DNA of 39,837 nucleotides from a bacterium. Lineage in GTDB: Bacteria > Verrucomicrobiota > Verrucomicrobiia > Limisphaerales > UBA11358. Below are positions 13,779 to 23,452 of the stretch, in pieces. The stretch covers positions 1-39,837 of the forward strand of contig JAJXYT010000084.1 of NCBI GenBank assembly GCA_021780375.1, read 5' to 3'. A program made the position numbers and the translations under genes. The notes under the pieces are model-generated. The model ran no database searches, had not been told where the DNA came from, and saw nothing but the letters and a program-made list of their open reading frames with translations. Position 1 is the first letter of the stretch. Each line of letters opens with the position of its first letter.

Positions 13779-15425
13779 CTATTGAACATTCTTAAAATCT
13801 GACAGCAAAAAACTTTGATTCACGGAAATGTTCTTGTGTGTTTGGGTAAAGACAATTTTCTCCGCTTGAGCCGGTTTCATGGTCTTTTCCAGCTCTGCTC
13901 TTAAAGTTGCAATGGCTTCAGGCGTAGCGGCTTTATTTTGTCTTGCCAAAATAGTCTTGATGGATGAATCCGTTATTTGAAAATGCAGAATGCCACCTTC
14001 CGTTGCTGTTCGGGTCTGGTGAATAAGATGATCCTGCATGCCAATCCAAAGCGTGGTGGTTAGGCTTCCCAAGTTGCCGTCATTTGGCAATTTTACTGGT
14101 TTCGAACTGCTCGATACTACGTAACACTCAACACTGCCAACTTTTTCATCGGGTTGCCTTACAACTTCAGAACTTCCCGAAGCTGTAACTCCCAATGCTC
14201 CCAATGCGTCACCCCATGGTCGTTTAAAAAATGCTGCCGGTATGATTGCCGCCGCACCGCCGGAAACGCCCGAGGCTGTAGCCAAGGCAAATTGCATATC
14301 GTGCATTTTTTCTGGCTTTTCAGTCTTTTCCTGCCCGGCTGCTCCCATCACGAAAAAGTCTCCAGTCCCGTCCGACGAGACGACTCCTTTACTGATGTAA
14401 AGTCCGCCCGATTGCGTCCAATCAATCCGATAAAGGTTTGGGCGCTGTAACCGGATGTTGAAAGTGGTGGTCGTGGTCTGGCCACTACCTTCTGATATAG
14501 CTGTCCCGTTGTCACTGTAGCTCGACAAAGCCGCGTAAGCGTCCTGCGACTGCTTCACGATTTCTTGTGCGGAGATTTTGGCATCACTGCGACTTTGAGA
14601 GATTGCCACAGTCGCCGTGCCGCTTGCGAGCAATACTGCCACGCTCACACCAAACGCGAATTTGAGTTTTAACCAGGTCATCATTTTCATAGTTCCTTTG
14701 ACAAGAATTAGGGTTGAAGCGGAAGCCGCCGCGCCATTGGCAATCGCCACGGCCGTCACGGATTTTGCCAACGCCACGGGCGCGGCTTGAACGGAATGGG
14801 CGGAAATTGTTCCGGCAATGATGGCGGTGGTTGAACGCACGCTATGTTTCGCGAAAAATTTCCGCAGCTTTTCCAGCGCGCGGTTCACGCGCATTTTCGC
14901 CGCGTCTTCGCTGGCGCCCAGCGCCACGCCGACTTCCTTTAAATTCCGGTTTTCAAAAAACCGCAGCACCAGCGCGTCGTGGTCTTTCTGGCCGAGTTTC
15001 TCCATCGCCGTGTCGAGCAACGGCGCGATTTGCTGCCAGGTTTCCGCCTCCGCTTCGCTTCGGCGCGACAAGTCCGATTGATCGAGTTGCGATTGCATGA
15101 ATGCCTCCTGTTCGCGGTGTTGACGCCGCCGTTGAGTCGTCAGCGCGTTGGCGCTCGCGTAGCGCGCCGTGCGGCAAAGCCAACCGGGCAGAATGGTTTT
15201 GTTGCCCAGCGAACCCGCCTTGCGCGCCAGAATGATGAACACCGCCTGCGTGATTTCCTCGGCCAGATGCGGGTCGCGCACCTGCCGCAGCGCCACGGAA
15301 TAAACCAGATTGACGTAGCGCGAGACGAGCGCGGCGAACGCCTCCTCGGAGTTGCGCCCGCCGTGCTCGCGCACCGTCGCGGCAGGCCGGGCGTATTCCC
15401 GCAACAGGGCCAGGTCGTCATTCAT
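13779..15425 (-). CDS. ECF-type sigma-70 factor fused to transmembrane and extracytoplasmic (LolA/DUF2092-like?) domain
   Basis: N-term [44 protein letters not shown]...[44 protein letters not shown] (sigma2/sigma4); hydrophobic segment [24 protein letters not shown]; then about 270 aa with [10 protein letters not shown]...[16 protein letters not shown]. Confidence 0.8.
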   Translation of the reverse strand: MNDDLALLREYARPAATVREHGGRNSEEAFAALVSRYVNLVYSVALRQVRDPHLAEEITQAVFIILARKAGSLGNKTILPGWLCRTARYASANALTTQRRRQHREQEAFMQSQLDQSDLSRRSEAEAETWQQIAPLLDTAMEKLGQKDHDALVLRFFENRNLKEVGVALGASEDAAKMRVNRALEKLRKFFAKHSVRSTTAIIAGTISAHSVQAAPVALAKSVTAVAIANGAAASASTLILVKGTMKMMTWLKLKFAFGVSVAVLLASGTATVAISQSRSDAKISAQEIVKQSQDAYAALSSYSDNGTAISEGSGQTTTTTFNIRLQRPNLYRIDWTQSGGLYISKGVVSSDGTGDFFVMGAAGQEKTEKPEKMHDMQFALATASGVSGGAAAIIPAAFFKRPWGDALGALGVTASGSSEVVRQPDEKVGSVECYVVSSSSKPVKLPNDGNLGSLTTTLWIGMQDHLIHQTRTATEGGILHFQITDSSIKTILARQNKAATPEAIATLRAELEKTMKPAQAEKIVFTQTHKNISVNQSFLLSDFKNVQ

Positions 15426-15500
15426 GATTTCACCGATACATTTACGCCGCGGCGAAAAAGGTAACAGACTATTTTCATTAAACAGTGATTACGTCCGACC

Positions 15501-15706
15501 TCACCCCGGCCCTCTCCTCTCCGTCATCGCTACGCTTCGACGCGATCGCGCCGAAGCCAAAGGCAAAGGCGGACAGGAGAGGGCAGATTATTTGCCGCCA
15601 CTTTAAAAATTCGCGTGATGGAATTTGCCGGCGCCTGTTCGCAAAGCCAACAACCGCCGGCAGGCATTTCCTCCCCCGGTGGAGAGGACACCGGCGAGGG
15701 CGAGTG
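15501..15706. repeat. compound inverted-repeat element (CCCTCTCCT.TCCG / CGGACAGGAGAGGG and outer GGAGAGGACACCGGCGAGGG)
   Basis: Complementary arms near 15509-15523 and 15563-15578, plus an outer arm at 15681-15703; no convincing coding content of its own. Confidence 0.55.
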
Positions 15707-15766
15707 TTCAACCAATTGAATCGTTTTTTACAAACGCATCCGCTTCCATTACTTTGGATTCGATCC

Positions 15767-16327
15767 GTGAATGCCGCAGGTAAGACACTTTTACTCCCCA
15801 TCGGAATGAGTCTGGTGCTTATCGTGCCAACCTTAGCCGGTCCGCCATTTTTGACGGACGATCCAGAGCCGGTGGATTATCAGCATTGGGAATTCTATCT
15901 CTTCGGCCTGGGCGACCATCCCAGTGCGACCGATTTCAACATCGAAGGCCCGGCGATGGAATTGAATTATGGCGTGCTGCCGGACACACAGCTTCATCTC
16001 ATTGGCGTACCGTATCCGGATTTCTTCGGCCCGTTTGTGGCGGCGCTGGAAACCGTTTGCGGGGCGATGATCATTCTTGGCCTGCTGACGCGACCGGCAG
16101 CCATCGCCCTGTTCATTGACATCTCGGTAGCGATTCTCAGCACCAAAATCCCCGTCCTGTTGGGGCATGTTTTTCCGGGGTTTTCATTGATGGACCTACC
16201 ACATTGCGGCTTTCTCAGCATGGTGCATGAAGCACGCACGGATTTCTCCAGGTGGTTTGGCCTGCTGTTCCTGCTGGTAACCGGACCGGGCCGCTGGTCG
16301 GTGGATGCCTGGCTGGCAACGAGATAA
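15767..16327 (+). CDS. chimeric protein: N-term of a transporter-like exported protein joined to C-term of a DoxX-family membrane protein
   Basis: GPPFLTDDPEPVDYQHWEFYLFGLGDHPSATDFNIEGPAMELNYGVLPDTQLHL followed directly by GVPYPDFFGPFVAALETVCGAMIILGLLTRPAAIALFIDISVAILSTKIPVLLGH...EARTDFSRWFGLLFLLVTGPGRWSVDAWLA. Confidence 0.6.
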   Translation: MNAAGKTLLLPIGMSLVLIVPTLAGPPFLTDDPEPVDYQHWEFYLFGLGDHPSATDFNIEGPAMELNYGVLPDTQLHLIGVPYPDFFGPFVAALETVCGAMIILGLLTRPAAIALFIDISVAILSTKIPVLLGHVFPGFSLMDLPHCGFLSMVHEARTDFSRWFGLLFLLVTGPGRWSVDAWLATR

Positions 16328-16431
16328 GCCTGGGTGGCGCACGGTCGCGCCGGGATTCAGATTCGGCGGGCAGGGTTGAGGCTTGATTGCCCGGGCGCGC
16401 AAACCGAATAAGCCTCGGACCGGATACTTCC

Positions 16432-16740
16432 TTAACGGCTTGAAACAATCCCCAGGGAGTTCACGCCACCATACGGGTTGGGCACCGTTGCTTTGGCAGA
16501 CGGATCCGGCATCCGCTTCCCCTCCGCCACGATCAAATGCTCATAACGACCCGGCAGCGGATCCAATTCCTTCAGCCATCGGCCTTGACGCAGTGCCATC
16601 ATCGGCATGCACCCGGGCCGCCAGTCGTTAAAGCTTCCGGCAATGGCGACGGCCTTGGCGGTGGAGTGGGTAAACTCCACCCGCAGCGGTTGTGAGGTTT
16701 GACCATTCCCTTTTATTCTGTTCTTTCCATTGGTTTTCAT
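16432..16740 (-). CDS. stand-alone CBM48/AMPK glycogen-binding-like domain protein
   Basis: LRVEFTHSTAKAVAIAGSFNDWRPGCMPMMALRQGRWLKELDPLPGRYEHLIVAEGKRMPDPSAKATVPNPYGGVNS. Confidence 0.82.
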   Translation of the reverse strand: MKTNGKNRIKGNGQTSQPLRVEFTHSTAKAVAIAGSFNDWRPGCMPMMALRQGRWLKELDPLPGRYEHLIVAEGKRMPDPSAKATVPNPYGGVNSLGIVSSR

Positions 16741-16855
16741 AAACTTCCTGTCCTTTTGTTTCGTTCGTTCAGTTCCCTCTCACATCTGCATCAGAGCTTC
16801 GTCCACCATTGAGTCCCAAGAGCGAACGCGGCGCAGGGCGTTTCCGTACCGGTCT

Positions 16856-17314
16856 TCAAGGGTTGCTCTTTGGCAGAGACACATTGCGCGGGTGCAGCGG
16901 CGGCACGTACCGCAGGTCGCTGCGCAGCCCAATCCTCCGGCTTGGACGCGCCTTCGAATCTTCGGCAATCATTTCGCGGATGGATTTCAGCAGCAACGGC
17001 AGGTTGAGCGGTTTCTCCATGAGCGCACCGACCCCCGCCAAGGTCGCCAGGTCCTGCTGATCTTCCCTCCCGGTAATGACGATGATCGGGAGGAAGGGGT
17101 TGGAAGAGGTGATCGCCCCGAAAATTTCCCAGCCGCCACTTCCAGGCAGGTTGATGTCCAACAACACGAGATCAATTTGCTGCGTATCAAATATTTCGAC
17201 GCCCCGCTGCCCATCCGCCGCCAAGGCCGCCTCGTAACCCTCGGCGCTTAACAGCTTGCCGAGCGATTGGCGGATTTGGGGATCATCATCCACCACGAGG
17301 ATTGCTTTTTTCAT
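16856..17314 (-). CDS. response regulator receiver protein (no output domain)
   Basis: MKKAILVVDDDPQIRQSLGKLLSAEGYEAALAADGQRGVEIFDTQQIDLVLLDINLPGSGGWEIF...PIIVITGRED...GVGALMEKPLNLPLLL. Confidence 0.92.
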   Translation of the reverse strand: MKKAILVVDDDPQIRQSLGKLLSAEGYEAALAADGQRGVEIFDTQQIDLVLLDINLPGSGGWEIFGAITSSNPFLPIIVITGREDQQDLATLAGVGALMEKPLNLPLLLKSIREMIAEDSKARPSRRIGLRSDLRYVPPLHPRNVSLPKSNP

Positions 17315-17805
17315 ACCCGATGATTTTTGGAATCACGCGGTTCGCCGGAGGGATAAGGCGTCGTGAAGCGTTTCCACAACTGTTCACAGAAGGCCTGGAC
17401 ATCACACGGCACACAGCGGAAACCGCGCTTCCGGCCGCGGGCCCCGGCGGATTCCTGGAGCAGTTCACTGATGTTTTGAAGCAACAGCGGCATGTTGAGT
17501 GGCTTCTCCATCAGAACGTCCACGCCGGCGGCCTCCGCCAGTTCGGCCTGTTTCCAGCGCCCGGTGATGACAATCACCGGAAACAACGGATTGACCCGGG
17601 CGAGCCAACGCAGTGTGCCCCAGCCATCCTTCACCGGCAACCCGAGATCCAACAGCAGGAGGTCAACGGGTTCCTGAATCATTTTTTCAATGGCTTCCTG
17701 GCCGGTCTCAGCCAGCACGACGTCATAGCCTTCCGTCCGCAGCACTTTGCTCAAGGATTCGCGGATGGATTTCTCATCATCCACCAACAGGATTTTTCCT
17801 GGCAT
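17311..17805 (-). CDS. response regulator receiver protein (no recognised output domain, 4-nt overlap with next gene)
   Basis: MPGKILLVDDEKSIRESLSKVLRTEGYDVVLAETGQEAIEKMIQEPVDLLLLDLGLPVKDGWGTLRWL...VIVITGRWKQAELAEAAGVDVLMEKPLNMPLLL. Confidence 0.92.
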   Translation of the reverse strand: MPGKILLVDDEKSIRESLSKVLRTEGYDVVLAETGQEAIEKMIQEPVDLLLLDLGLPVKDGWGTLRWLARVNPLFPVIVITGRWKQAELAEAAGVDVLMEKPLNMPLLLQNISELLQESAGARGRKRGFRCVPCDVQAFCEQLWKRFTTPYPSGEPRDSKNHRV

Positions 17806-18212
17806 ACTTCACCTCAATCAGCCAAGTGCCTTGTCAAACGCCAGCAGGATCCACTTTCATGAATCCACCCGTGCGAGCTGGCTCATCCGGCCCTCCCAGC
17901 CGCCGAGTTCGCCCGCCATTTTGTAGTCCGGGTCGCGACTGCCCGACAGGGGTTGACTGCCGGGTGGATCGCCGCAGGACAAGGCACTGGCTGAAATCAA
18001 AATCTTTTCCGTTTTCATCGCTTTGGCATCTGGTTTGCGATAAGATTGATACATGTGTTGCCCGCTTCAATTTCAGTTAAGCTGGTTTTGTGCCAGCCGG
18101 CGCTTCCAGCTCCGCATGTTTATTGACGCGCGTTTAAGGGCTTGGCCGTACTTTGCCCCAGGTGTCCTCGTGGCGACCGGGGGCTCACCGGTGGTCAGCC
18201 GCTAATCACTTT

Positions 18213-19583
18213 ATGATTATCCGACCGCGATCTTTCAGCTTTGCGCTTATCACGGTTTTGCTGGTGCTGGTCGCGGGCTGGGTGGGAGGCAACACCTGGC
18301 GGGAACTCCAGCAGTTGCATCGGAGCTTTGCTGCCGTGCAAGCGGACGACCTGTATCTCCCGTCGCACGTCGAGGCGACGGTCCGGGAATTGAACGACAC
18401 CGTCCTGCGCATTGACCTGCGTCAGGATCACGCGGACCGGGCTGCGTTTGAAGAAGTGAGTCAGGAGTTGCAGCGCTGGATTCGCGCCCATCGGGATGCC
18501 CTGACGACGCCGGAGCAACGCGACCTGATGGTCCGGATTGAAACCGCATTTGAAGTCTATCTGACCCGGAGCGCCAGGTTGATGGACGCAGGAATTAACG
18601 CTTCGCCCCCGACACCGTTCCTCGAGCAAGTGGAAAACAACGCCGCGCCCATCCTGGATTTGTGCGGCAAACTAAAGGAGTCGGAGCGTACCGAGCAAAC
18701 GCGATTCTTCAATGATTCACAAAGGGCTTTGGCGTGGATTCAGCGGCTTTTGGCGGTCGTGTTTGTCGTTCTGGTCGTGCTGGTAGGCACGGGAATCGTG
18801 GCGATTTATACCGGCGTGATTGGCCCGTTGCGGGTTGAGCTGACCCAGAGCCGGGCCTTGGCCATCCGGAACGAGAAACTGGCGTCGCTGGGAACCCTGG
18901 CGGCCGGCGTGGCCCATGAAATCCGGAATCCGCTCACGGCCATCAATGTGCGTCTCCACAGCCTGAAACGGGGCCTTGCCAAAGACTCGTCGGAACAGGA
19001 AGACGCGCTGGTGATCGACCATGAAATCCAGCGGTTGGAACACATCGTCCAGGAATTCCTGCAGTTTGCCCGGCCGGCCGAACCAAAACTCGTCGTCGTT
19101 TCCGCCGACAGCCTGCTCGCCAAGGTGCAATCGCTGTTCGGTTCCCAATTGGAAAAGGCCTCCATCCGGTTGAACTTGGAATCGGTGCCGGACATTTGGG
19201 TGCGGGCGGATCCGCACCAGATCGAGCAGGTGTTGATCAACCTGATCCGGAACGCCGCCGAAAGCATTGAACACGACGGCACGATTACTTTGCGCGTCCG
19301 CACCGACACCGCGCGCCTGACCGGCCGCACCCGGCCGGTGGTTGTGCTGGAGGTGAGCGACACCGGCAAGGGCATTCCGCCCGAAGCCCGGAAGCGAATG
19401 TTCGATCCGTTCTTCAGCACCAAAGAGGAAGGCACCGGTTTGGGCCTGGTCATCGCGTCCCGCATCATCGAAAAGCATAACGGCGCGCTGGAGTTCCGCT
19501 CCGAGGTGAACCGCGGCACCACCTTTACCATCCTGTTACCGCAAACGAAACCGGAAGACGAAACTGATGAATCCGCAACCTAA
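18213..19583 (+). CDS. membrane sensor histidine kinase (NtrB-like)
   Basis: Two TM segments; LASLGTLAAGVAHEIRNPLTAINVRLHSLK (H box), LINLIRNAAESIEHDGTI (N box), DTGKGIPPEARKRMFDPFFSTKEEGTGLGLVIASRI (G boxes). Confidence 0.95.
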   Translation: MIIRPRSFSFALITVLLVLVAGWVGGNTWRELQQLHRSFAAVQADDLYLPSHVEATVRELNDTVLRIDLRQDHADRAAFEEVSQELQRWIRAHRDALTTPEQRDLMVRIETAFEVYLTRSARLMDAGINASPPTPFLEQVENNAAPILDLCGKLKESERTEQTRFFNDSQRALAWIQRLLAVVFVVLVVLVGTGIVAIYTGVIGPLRVELTQSRALAIRNEKLASLGTLAAGVAHEIRNPLTAINVRLHSLKRGLAKDSSEQEDALVIDHEIQRLEHIVQEFLQFARPAEPKLVVVSADSLLAKVQSLFGSQLEKASIRLNLESVPDIWVRADPHQIEQVLINLIRNAAESIEHDGTITLRVRTDTARLTGRTRPVVVLEVSDTGKGIPPEARKRMFDPFFSTKEEGTGLGLVIASRIIEKHNGALEFRSEVNRGTTFTILLPQTKPEDETDESAT

Positions 19584-21000
19584 AATTCTATTGATTGAAG
19601 ACGATCCCGGCATCACGGCGGCGCTGCAAAAGGAGTTCCAGGCCGAAGGTTATCAAGTGGCTGTGGCCGGGCGCGGTGACGACGGCCTGGCCCTGGCCCG
19701 GGAACAGCCTTGTGACGTGGTCCTGACCGACTTGAAGATGCCGGGCTTGTCGGGCCTGGAATTGGTCGCGCAACTGCATGCCGCCAAGCCAAAGCTCCCC
19801 ATCATCATGATGACCGCCTTTGGTACCACCGAGATCGCCATCGAAGCCACCAAGCTCGGCGCCTACGATTATCTCCTCAAGCCCCTGGATATGGGCGAAT
19901 TGTTCGACCTGATCGCCAAGGCGGTGGCCGGCAGCCGGCTCGCGTCCGAGCCGCTGGAAATGGGCAAAACCCAATCCGCCCAATCCGCCATCATCGGCAA
20001 CAGCCGCGCCATGCAGGCCATTTACAAGGAAATCGGGCGCGTGGCCGCCACGGCTGTCACCGTGCTGATTCGCGGTGAAACCGGGACCGGCAAGGAACTG
20101 GTCGCGCGGGCGATTTACCAGCACAGCAATCGCCACGACAAGCCGTTTGTGGCGGTCAATTGCGCGGCCATCCCGGAGACGCTGCTGGAAAGCGAGCTGT
20201 TCGGCCATGAACGCGGCGCTTACACCGGCGCCCACGCCCGCCGGATCGGCCGCTTCGAGCAGGCCAATCTCGGCACCATTTTCCTCGACGAAATCGGCGA
20301 TTTGAGCTTGAGCACCCAGGTCAAGCTGTTGCGCGTGCTCCAGGAAAAATACATCCAGCGCGTCGGCGGCAATGAAAAGATTCCGGTGGACGTGCGGGTG
20401 CTGACGGCGACGCACCGCGATCTGGAAGGCGCCATCCAGGAAAAGCAGTTCCGCGAGGATTTGTTTTACCGTTTGAGCGGCGTCACCATCACTCTGCCGT
20501 CCCTGAGCCAGCGCGCCCAGGACATCCCCGACCTGGCGAGGTATTTCCTGGGCCGCTCCGCCATGGAACTGGGGAATGGCGCGCCTTCCATCCGACCCGA
20601 AGCCATCACCTTCCTGCAAACCCAAACCTGGCCGGGCAACGTGCGCGAACTGGAGAACGTGGTGCGCCAGGCGTTGCTGCTGGCCCGTGGCTATTCCGTC
20701 AGCCTGGAACACGTACAACAGGCGGTGGCCCGGAGCCGCAAGCCGCTCGCCGTCGAAAACCAGTCCATCGCCGGATATTTCACCGAACTGCTGGAGCGGG
20801 CGCAGCGCGGGGAAATCGAAGGCATCCGCGCGCGCATGTTTGCAGACATGGAGCGGGAGTTGTTCACACGCGCCTTTCAACTGGCCAGGGGAAACCAGGC
20901 CAAGGCCGCGCGCTGGCTGGGCGTGACCCGCACCACCATGCGTGAAAAGCTGATTCATTTTGGTTTGCATCACGCCGGAGAAAAGCCCCAACCACCCTGA
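19567..21000 (+). CDS. NtrC-family sigma-54-dependent response regulator
   Basis: REC domain + AAA+ (GETGTGKELVARAIYQHS, ELFGHERGAYTGAHARRIGRFEQAN) + Fis-type HTH (AKAARWLGVTRTTMREKLIHFGL). Confidence 0.95.
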   Translation: MNPQPKILLIEDDPGITAALQKEFQAEGYQVAVAGRGDDGLALAREQPCDVVLTDLKMPGLSGLELVAQLHAAKPKLPIIMMTAFGTTEIAIEATKLGAYDYLLKPLDMGELFDLIAKAVAGSRLASEPLEMGKTQSAQSAIIGNSRAMQAIYKEIGRVAATAVTVLIRGETGTGKELVARAIYQHSNRHDKPFVAVNCAAIPETLLESELFGHERGAYTGAHARRIGRFEQANLGTIFLDEIGDLSLSTQVKLLRVLQEKYIQRVGGNEKIPVDVRVLTATHRDLEGAIQEKQFREDLFYRLSGVTITLPSLSQRAQDIPDLARYFLGRSAMELGNGAPSIRPEAITFLQTQTWPGNVRELENVVRQALLLARGYSVSLEHVQQAVARSRKPLAVENQSIAGYFTELLERAQRGEIEGIRARMFADMERELFTRAFQLARGNQAKAARWLGVTRTTMREKLIHFGLHHAGEKPQPP

Positions 21001-21196
21001 CGGCGACGACGATCTGATGCCAAAGGGCGGAGGTGGCCGGCAACTGACCGCCCGTGGCTGCTCAAACGCCACGGGCAAACGGGCCGCCATCACTTCAACA
21101 GGGCTAAACGCTTGTGGCTGAGTTTCCGGAAGCGCATTCCGGGATGGCATGGTGAAAGCTAAACGTCTCCCGCTGAACCCGGCCAGGCCAAAACCG

Positions 21197-21703
21197 ATGA
21201 GTGAGCGGAAATACAGAGTCATGGTGGTTGATGACGATGAATCGGTGCGCGAGTCGCTGCGCAAGGTGCTGGACCATGAGGGCTACGAAGTGACGCTGGC
21301 GGCTGACGGCGCGGAGGCGGTGGAGATCTTCCGGCAGGCGGGATGCCGGGTTGACCTGCTGCTGGTGGATTTGAACATGCCCGTGAAAAATGGCTGGGCC
21401 ACGCTGGACCGGCTGCTCGAAGCGGATCGCTCCCTGCCGGTCTTCGTTCTCACTGGATTGTCTAACCAATACGAACTGGCCGAGGCGGCGGGAGTCAGTG
21501 TCTTGGTGGAGAAGCCGATTGATGTGACGGGGTTGCTGCAACTCATGCACAGGCAGTTGGCCGGGCCGCTCCCGTCTCCCCTGCAAGCCGCCGGCCCCCG
21601 GGCATTCCCGTTTTATTGCCTTCGCGCGGCGCACGACGCCTTACCCGGCCATTGGCCGGAGCCGCACGCTGCTCCATACGACCACTGGGGGCTGAATGAA
21701 TAA
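21197..21703 (+). CDS. response regulator receiver protein (no recognised output domain)
   Basis: MSERKYRVMVVDDDESVRESLRKVLDHEGYEVTLAADGAEAVEIF...LLLVDLNMPVKNGWATLDRLL...FVLTGLSNQYELAEAAGVSVLVEKPIDVTGLL. Confidence 0.9.
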   Translation: MSERKYRVMVVDDDESVRESLRKVLDHEGYEVTLAADGAEAVEIFRQAGCRVDLLLVDLNMPVKNGWATLDRLLEADRSLPVFVLTGLSNQYELAEAAGVSVLVEKPIDVTGLLQLMHRQLAGPLPSPLQAAGPRAFPFYCLRAAHDALPGHWPEPHAAPYDHWGLNE

Positions 21704-21742
21704 AAAAACCTGAGCCTGTTTTCGATTTGCGATTTACGAAGT

Positions 21743-21862
21743 GAGACCTCTGCAAAACCGGAGCGCCGGTCTCCGACCCGGCATATCAGGAAAATCCACA
21801 GCTTCGCGGGAGGTCGGAGAACGGCGCTCCGTCCCTCAAGAAAACGCTTTTGCAGAGGTCTC
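21743..21862. mobile_element. MITE-like element with 15-bp perfect terminal inverted repeats
   Basis: GAGACCTCTGCAAAA ... TTTTGCAGAGGTCTC; inner palindrome GGAGCGCCGGTCTCCGACC ... GGTCGGAGAACGGCGCTCC; no ORF. Flanked by TGCGATTTACGAAGTG (21728) and TGCGATTTACGCAGTG (21867). Confidence 0.8.
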
Positions 21863-22043
21863 GAGGTGCGATTTACGCAGTGCGCCCCGCACCCCCGGAG
21901 GACTCGGAAATCAGGTGTCTAAATTCAATCCGGTACAATCTGTGATTTTCCGGTGAAGTACGAAACAAACCCTGTGGAACACAACTTCTTACATTGACAA
22001 GCGCTGAAATAAGTGCTTCAATGCCATCTCAGCAGGAGCGGCC

Positions 22044-23171
22044 ATGAAACGATTCTTGATTCTTTTGACGGCGGGTTGGCTTCTTTACCCGATCACAAAC
22101 TACGGCACGGAGACGGCCCAGGCGCGGGTATATTGCATGTCGCTTCGGTTCCAGCAAGGCACGACGTATGGCGGCACCTTGAATTTGAGTACCATTGGTG
22201 GACCGCCCTACAACGGTGAATTGGTGCCGACATTTTCGAGCGACTCTCTCGGTGATCCATGGGGCAGCGGTCTGGCGCTTGTATGGAGCGGCTATACAGA
22301 TAGCGGGTCAATATACGTGAATTTGCCGTTGGGAACAGACGCCAATAATGATGGCTACGATGATTTCTTTGAAGTTTCACAAGGCGTGACCAACGAAGTC
22401 AGTACAGGGTCGTATCCGGCAACTGATAACGGTAACTTTGGCGGTGGATCAGTCACCGCCACATGGAACCGCGCCGCGGGTTCGGCCAGCGGCACCTGCG
22501 CGCTCTACTTGTATGACGACCTCTGGGGATCTTTGGGCACTTTTACGTGTCCGTTTACTCTGATCGAATACACCGGCCCGCTGACCTACACACCCGGCTC
22601 GAACTCGGTTTCAGCCGCCGTGAATCTGGCTCAGACCGGCAATTCTGGCAACACGCTGCAAGGGCCGATTGTTTTTGACAAGTCTTCGACAGATCCTTTC
22701 AACACGTTGACCAACCAGCCCGGCGTATGGACCAATGCCTCCTCGCAAATTCTCAGCTTTGAGAACGAAATTTTTTCGCGACAGATTCCAACCTGGCCCA
22801 CCAACTACGCCGGCTACGTTTACTTTGCCGACGGCGATCCCAGCACGGCGGCGTCCGATTACCAACTGTGGGTGCTTTCCATCAATGACACGAACGACGC
22901 CAACGCGAACGGCATCCCCGATTTCAGCGACAATCCGGCCAGCGTGACACCGCCGCGCACGCCGCAGCTCTCCCTCGCGCGTGGTTCAACCAACCTGCTG
23001 CTGACGATCAGCGGTACGGTCGGCCACAGCAACCAAATCCAGCAAATTACGTCTCTGAATTCGACCAATTGGCAAGTGGCGCAGTCTTTCCTGCAAACCA
23101 ACGATCCGCAGGTGGTTTCCCTGCCGTTGCCATCCGGCAGCCCGAAGTTCTGGCGCGTGGTGGCGTGGTAA
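22044..23171 (+). CDS. exported hypothetical protein with C-terminal 'STNW..FWRVV' type domain
   Basis: Signal peptide MKRFLILLTAGWLLYP; C-term LLLTISGTVGHSNQIQQITSLNSTNWQVAQSFLQTNDPQVVSLPLPSGSPKFWRVVAW. Confidence 0.7.
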   Translation: MKRFLILLTAGWLLYPITNYGTETAQARVYCMSLRFQQGTTYGGTLNLSTIGGPPYNGELVPTFSSDSLGDPWGSGLALVWSGYTDSGSIYVNLPLGTDANNDGYDDFFEVSQGVTNEVSTGSYPATDNGNFGGGSVTATWNRAAGSASGTCALYLYDDLWGSLGTFTCPFTLIEYTGPLTYTPGSNSVSAAVNLAQTGNSGNTLQGPIVFDKSSTDPFNTLTNQPGVWTNASSQILSFENEIFSRQIPTWPTNYAGYVYFADGDPSTAASDYQLWVLSINDTNDANANGIPDFSDNPASVTPPRTPQLSLARGSTNLLLTISGTVGHSNQIQQITSLNSTNWQVAQSFLQTNDPQVVSLPLPSGSPKFWRVVAW

Positions 23172-23430
23172 AAGAGACGCGGGGAACTTTGCCGCCGGCC
23201 TGTGGTTTGCCCCCTGATTTTGGGCGACCCGGCAATCAAGGCAAAATAACAACCTGAATGGCCTTGAATTCCAGGACCATTTCAAATTTTATCCCGTTCC
23301 TGGCAGACCCCTTTTCCCACCAGGAAGTTCCGCGCAGGTCATTTGATGGTGATGGGTGCGCCGGGCGCCTCGCTGTGTCTGGCAACCTGCCATGTACAAT
23401 CCCCCGCTAACGTGTAGATTGAGGCTGGTT

Positions 23431-23452
23431 TGTGCAAAACATTTGTTGCACA
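23431..23452. promoter_or_regulatory. dyad-symmetric site upstream of gltB
   Basis: TGTGCAA-AACATTTG-TTGCACA, 7-bp perfect inverted repeat, about 20 bp before the gltB start. Confidence 0.45.

Noticed and set aside
17834-18070. Short minus-strand ORFs upstream of the receiver genes (17834-18070, 17857-18054)
   Set aside because: No family resemblance, overlapping alternatives in two frames, no clear ribosome-binding site.
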